A stretch of 64,000 bases of DNA, taken from Haloarcula sp. CBA1127 (GTDB lineage Archaea > Halobacteriota > Halobacteria > Halobacteriales > Haloarculaceae). Location: positions 1,302,001-1,366,000 of the forward strand of contig NZ_BCNB01000006.1 of the NCBI RefSeq assembly GCF_001485575.1, in the 5' to 3' direction. Positions 61,071 through 64,000 of the stretch are shown here, piece by piece. Position 1 is the stretch's first letter. Each line of letters begins with the position of its first letter. Under the pieces are notes generated by a model. The model worked only from the letters and a program-made list of their open reading frames with translations, had not been told where the DNA came from and did not search any database. Both the position numbers and the translations under genes were made by a program.

Positions 61071-61961
61071 TTACAGCTTGCCGGCCTTCTGGAGCTTCAT
61101 CAGGTCCTCGGTGTCGAGGGTTTCGCCTTCCTTGAACTTCTGATAAATCTCCTCTGCTTCCTCGCGAGCGGCTTCCTGCTTCTCCTCGCGCTGGGAGCGC
61201 TCCTGCTCTTCTTCCTTCTTGTCGAGTTCGCGGAGGCGCTTCTGGACGCGGACGAAGTCCTCGTGGTGCTGGTCGGCCGCTTCCTGAGCATCCACGAACT
61301 CCTCGTGTTTCTCGTCGGCCTCGTCACGGATCTCGTCGGCCTCGCGGTAGGCCTCGATCATCTCGTTGTGGTGCTTCTGGGCCTCGTCGGCCAGTTCCGT
61401 GACCTTCTGGTGGTGCTTTGAGGCTTCAGAGCGGACCTCTTCTGCTTCCTCTTTGAGCTCTTCGAGGTCGCCGCCCTGATCGAGCTTCTCCTGTTTCTCT
61501 TGGAGCTTCTCGCGCTTGGTCTCGATCTTCTCGATGAGCTCCTTCTCGTCTTCCGAGGAGAGCACTTCGGTCTGTTGCTTGAACTCGAGGTCCTCGATTT
61601 CCTCTTTGAGTTGTTCGACTGACGTCCCCTCATCGAGTTCGAGGTCGTTTTTCAGGTTGTCGACCTTGTCGAACAGCTCGTTTGCTTCCGCATTGAGCTC
61701 GTTGCGCTGGTCCTTGTGTTCCTGGACCTGCTCGTTGAGCTCGTCGCGCTTCTCGCGGTGTTCCTGGGCTTCGTCGACCTTCTCGCGAGTCTTCGCGTTC
61801 AGGTCGTCCCGGGCGGAGGCCCGCTCGGACGCCATCTGGTTCAGCTCGTTTCGTCGGTCGCGGAGCTGGCCGGCGAGTTTGATGAGCTCGCCTTTCGATT
61901 TGTTTTCGAGATCCTCTTCGGTTACTGTAACGTTCTTTGATTCGTCTATCGAGTCTGCCAT
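61071..61961 (-). CDS. Long coiled-coil protein (COG1340-like)
   Basis: 296 residues, nearly all coiled coil: more than 40% Glu/Lys/Asp/Gln/Arg with heptads from residue 20 to 275, such as ENKSKGELIKLAGQLRDRRN. A short Asp/Gly-rich break at about residue 160 could be a turn. There is no ATPase domain, so it is not an SMC; it resembles archaeal coiled-coil proteins of COG1340. Function unknown. The ATG at 61961 is followed by an acidic N-terminus; its upstream region of about 266 bases holds the inverted repeat at 62154-62183. Confidence 0.8.
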   Translation of the reverse strand: MADSIDESKNVTVTEEDLENKSKGELIKLAGQLRDRRNELNQMASERASARDDLNAKTREKVDEAQEHREKRDELNEQVQEHKDQRNELNAEANELFDKVDNLKNDLELDEGTSVEQLKEEIEDLEFKQQTEVLSSEDEKELIEKIETKREKLQEKQEKLDQGGDLEELKEEAEEVRSEASKHHQKVTELADEAQKHHNEMIEAYREADEIRDEADEKHEEFVDAQEAADQHHEDFVRVQKRLRELDKKEEEQERSQREEKQEAAREEAEEIYQKFKEGETLDTEDLMKLQKAGKL

Positions 61962-62153
61962 TGTTGAATCCTCTATGCCATCACCGCTTCAGCACAGACA
62001 GTCGGCCCACTACTGAGGGGCTGACACCAATAACAAGGGTTCCCTCTCATGTTGGGCTGAAAGCGATACTGCCTGAACGCGGAAGCGTTCTGGTGTCTAC
62101 AAATAGAGGTGGATATTGTTTAAACATTCCGGTGCATTGAATACCGCGTCAAC

Positions 62154-62183
62154 GTCTCACACGCCATATTTCAGGGGTGAGAC
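62154..62183. promoter_or_regulatory. Inverted repeat after the GH2-like gene
   Basis: GTCTCAC (62154-62160) and GTGAGAC (62177-62183) form a 7-bp stem with a 16-base spacer, about 45 bases past the stop of the GH2-like gene. It is a weak candidate for a terminator or operator. A palindromic TGTTTAAACA (62117-62126), possibly a TATA element, lies nearby. Confidence 0.3.
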
Positions 62184-62227
62184 GGCCACTATCGCATCAA
62201 GTTTCCATGGCATATCACGCACCTGTA

Positions 62228-64000
62228 TTACTCGCTAATACGATACTCGTTCTTGACGACGTGCTGTCCGTCGGTGACTGCGAGTGTCACCTCGTCGCCG
62301 GCCGACAGCGTGAGCGTGTCTACGGGGACGCGGGCGAAGGGCCCGACGGTGTGTTCGGCCTGCTCGCGCTCGCCGTTGTAGTCCCACTCGACGGTGAGAT
62401 TCGCACTCTCCGGCCTGTCGTGGAGGACGACGACGTCCCGCTCTCCGGGACTGGGCGCGGAGAGGACGACCTGTGTGGGCTCGTAGCTGTCGGCGAGCAC
62501 GTCGTGTGCCGTCTTTTCGCTCCCGTCAGCGGCGAGTACGCCCATACCCGCATCGCCGACGTCTCGGAGACTGTCGAGGACGACGACCGGTGCGCGGCGC
62601 TGGCGCAATCCCTCGGCCACCCCGCGGACAACGTCGGCCTGGTACGCCTGTGACGCAGCCACTCCGTCGTTGGTATATCGGTTGTGCCGGGCGCGGTCGA
62701 ACCCTGGGCAGTCTGCCGGATCAGCCGTACCGAGCGCACCGGCCCCGAAGCCTGCCACGACATCCCCAACGTCGAACTGGGAACAGAGCCACGGGAGGTC
62801 GGCCGTGTCGCCGTACCGCCACCCCGGGTACAGCGTGGCCGCGTCGGGGTCGATTCCGGGGGGGCCGACGACCGGGAACGTCGGGACGGAGTCGACGGCC
62901 GACGCCACCGATGCGGCATCCGCGTCGTCGTAGCTAGCCCGCCAGGCACGCCACCGAAAGCGAAGTCGGTCGAGAAAGCCCGATCCCAGCCCATTGGCGT
63001 ACGACGGCACCGGCTCGTCGTGAACACCGACCGCCGCGAAACTGGGATGCTGTGCGTATGCCGCATCGAGCTGCGCCGCGAGGGCAGTTCCTCGTTCGGT
63101 GTCGAACGAACCGGGGCCTGACAAGGGAAGGTCCTGCCAGAGCAGGACGCCGTGGTCGTCACAGGCGCGAGCCACCTCTGGCGGCGTCCCCTGCGCCCGT
63201 ACCCGAACCAGATTTGCATTGGCGTCGACGGCCCGCTTGACGTCCTCCGCGGTCGGGTCCAGCAGCGTCACGCCGCGAACCGGCACGTTTTCGCCGTTGA
63301 CCCGCAGGCCATCGTCGTACGAAACGGTACGGAGTCCCGTCGTCACCGAGTGCTCGTCGTCGCCGAGTTTTGCCCTGAGGACGTAGCGGGACTGTTCGCC
63401 GCGGTCGTGGGGCCACCACAGCGATGGGTCGCGTACGTCCATCGTATAGGTCACCGACGTCGTCTCCTCATCGGTCGAGACGCGGGCTCGGTCCATCATC
63501 CCGCCGCCGCGAACGTCACCTTCCGGCCGGAGCGAGAGTGTAATCCGGTCGTCGAGTGGCTCTTCGGTCAGGACGGTCGCCGACACGTCCACCGTCGCAC
63601 CGGTCACGTCTTCTTCCGATAGCTGTGGCTGGACCGAGAGTTCGCTCACACACGGGTCCGGTCGGGTTTCGAGGGTCGCGTCCCACCAGATGCCCGGAAC
63701 GCAGCGTTCCGGCGGAAGCTGGTCGGTCGCGTGTAGACCGCCGAAACGGTCCTCCGGCGCGCGACATTCCACGACGACCCGGTATTCCTCGCTCTCGGGG
63801 AGTCGGACCCGGAGCGGCTCGAAGTAGGCGTCGTGGCTGGTGAGCAGATCGCCGTTGCACCACACACGTGTGTGCGCGTAGGTTCCACTCAGTACGAGCA
63901 GGGCGTGTGCGTCGCTCTCGTCCCGCGGGTCCGAGAACGTCGTTTCGTAGGCCACGGCCTCGGCCCCGGCGAACTGCTCGGGCCGGCCAGGCACCGACAC
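62228..64000 (-). CDS. Glycoside hydrolase family 2-like protein, cut by the window edge
   Basis: The visible 590 residues run to the right edge; a GTG at 64000 could be the start but the gene may extend. Domain order looks like GH2: sugar-binding jelly roll (TYAHTRVWCNGDLLTSHDAY), immunoglobulin-like domain (DPSLWWPHDRGEQSRYVLRA), then a TIM barrel from about residue 250 (VNGENVPVRGVTLL, ARACDDHGVLLWQDLP). The acid/base position reads AVGVHDEP (family Asn-Glu) and the nucleophile region reads AGFGAGALG where active enzymes have Ser-Glu-Phe-Gly. The nucleophile Glu is not visible, so activity is doubtful. Confidence 0.75.
   Translation of the reverse strand: MSVPGRPEQFAGAEAVAYETTFSDPRDESDAHALLVLSGTYAHTRVWCNGDLLTSHDAYFEPLRVRLPESEEYRVVVECRAPEDRFGGLHATDQLPPERCVPGIWWDATLETRPDPCVSELSVQPQLSEEDVTGATVDVSATVLTEEPLDDRITLSLRPEGDVRGGGMMDRARVSTDEETTSVTYTMDVRDPSLWWPHDRGEQSRYVLRAKLGDDEHSVTTGLRTVSYDDGLRVNGENVPVRGVTLLDPTAEDVKRAVDANANLVRVRAQGTPPEVARACDDHGVLLWQDLPLSGPGSFDTERGTALAAQLDAAYAQHPSFAAVGVHDEPVPSYANGLGSGFLDRLRFRWRAWRASYDDADAASVASAVDSVPTFPVVGPPGIDPDAATLYPGWRYGDTADLPWLCSQFDVGDVVAGFGAGALGTADPADCPGFDRARHNRYTNDGVAASQAYQADVVRGVAEGLRQRRAPVVVLDSLRDVGDAGMGVLAADGSEKTAHDVLADSYEPTQVVLSAPSPGERDVVVLHDRPESANLTVEWDYNGEREQAEHTVGPFARVPVDTLTLSAGDEVTLAVTDGQHVVKNEYRISE

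Noticed and set aside
1-64000. CRISPR array, insertion sequence, rRNA or replication origin
   Set aside because: No spaced direct repeats, transposase-like frames, rRNA sequence or Orc1/Cdc6 gene with ORB-type repeats was seen.

Overview
The window is chromosomal DNA from a haloarchaeon (class Halobacteria), most likely Haloarcula or a close relative. The DNA is GC-rich and the predicted proteins are very acidic. Many ORFs belong to haloarchaeal-only families. Many genes have a TATA-like box 25-32 bases upstream of the start codon, as expected for leaderless transcripts, and operons are packed with ATGA/GTGA overlaps. Archaeal hallmark genes are present: TFB, family-B DNA polymerase with an intein, Mre11/Rad50, the alternative shikimate entry enzymes and AglD. 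The genus is an inference from gene content and order; no database search was possible.

Layout. 1-4.6 kb: end of a membrane protein, a membrane-anchored hypothetical, a chemotaxis-type transducer, YchF GTPase and a GNAT enzyme. 4.6-12.1 kb: aromatic amino acid block, with trpC-trpB-trpA, ADTH synthase, 3-dehydroquinate synthase II and 3-dehydroquinate dehydratase. A MinD-like ATPase whose frame is cut by one TAG codon sits inside it. 12.1-19.3 kb: an N4-cytosine DNA methylase (probably the CTAG methylase), TFB, a Tat-exported hydrolase, AglD and a radical SAM protein. 19.4-33.5 kb: mainly minus-strand housekeeping genes (DUF4112, NhaC antiporter, ABC exporter, DUF429, FAD oxidoreductase, CoA pyrophosphatase, MFS, aldo/keto reductase, DHH phosphoesterase, epimerase), plus a zinc-ribbon/Hsp20 pair and a 56-residue zinc-finger protein on the plus strand.

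33.5-43.1 kb: a compact minus-strand operon for a type IV pilus/Tad-like secretion system. It encodes a secretion ATPase, a TadC-like membrane platform, several single-pass exported proteins, a coiled-coil protein and a 42-residue pilin-like peptide. Its function is not evident, and it is the best candidate for an undescribed system here.

43.2-48.8 kb: mre11-rad50 with small flanking genes. 48.9-52.9 kb: polB interrupted by a 409-residue LAGLIDADG intein with a non-canonical C-terminal Gln. 53.0-57.9 kb: iron block, with sufC-sufB-sufD followed by a ferritin-like protein and a DtxR-fold regulator that has lost the classical metal ligands but carries a cysteine cluster. 58.0-58.2 kb: tRNA-Gln(TTG) flanked by decayed partial copies and inverted repeats. 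58.4-64 kb: GNAT fused to a zinc-ribbon-like tail, small membrane protein, HD-domain protein, LysE exporter, coiled-coil protein, and a glycoside hydrolase 2-like protein running off the right edge.

No CRISPR array, insertion sequence, rRNA or replication origin was recognised.
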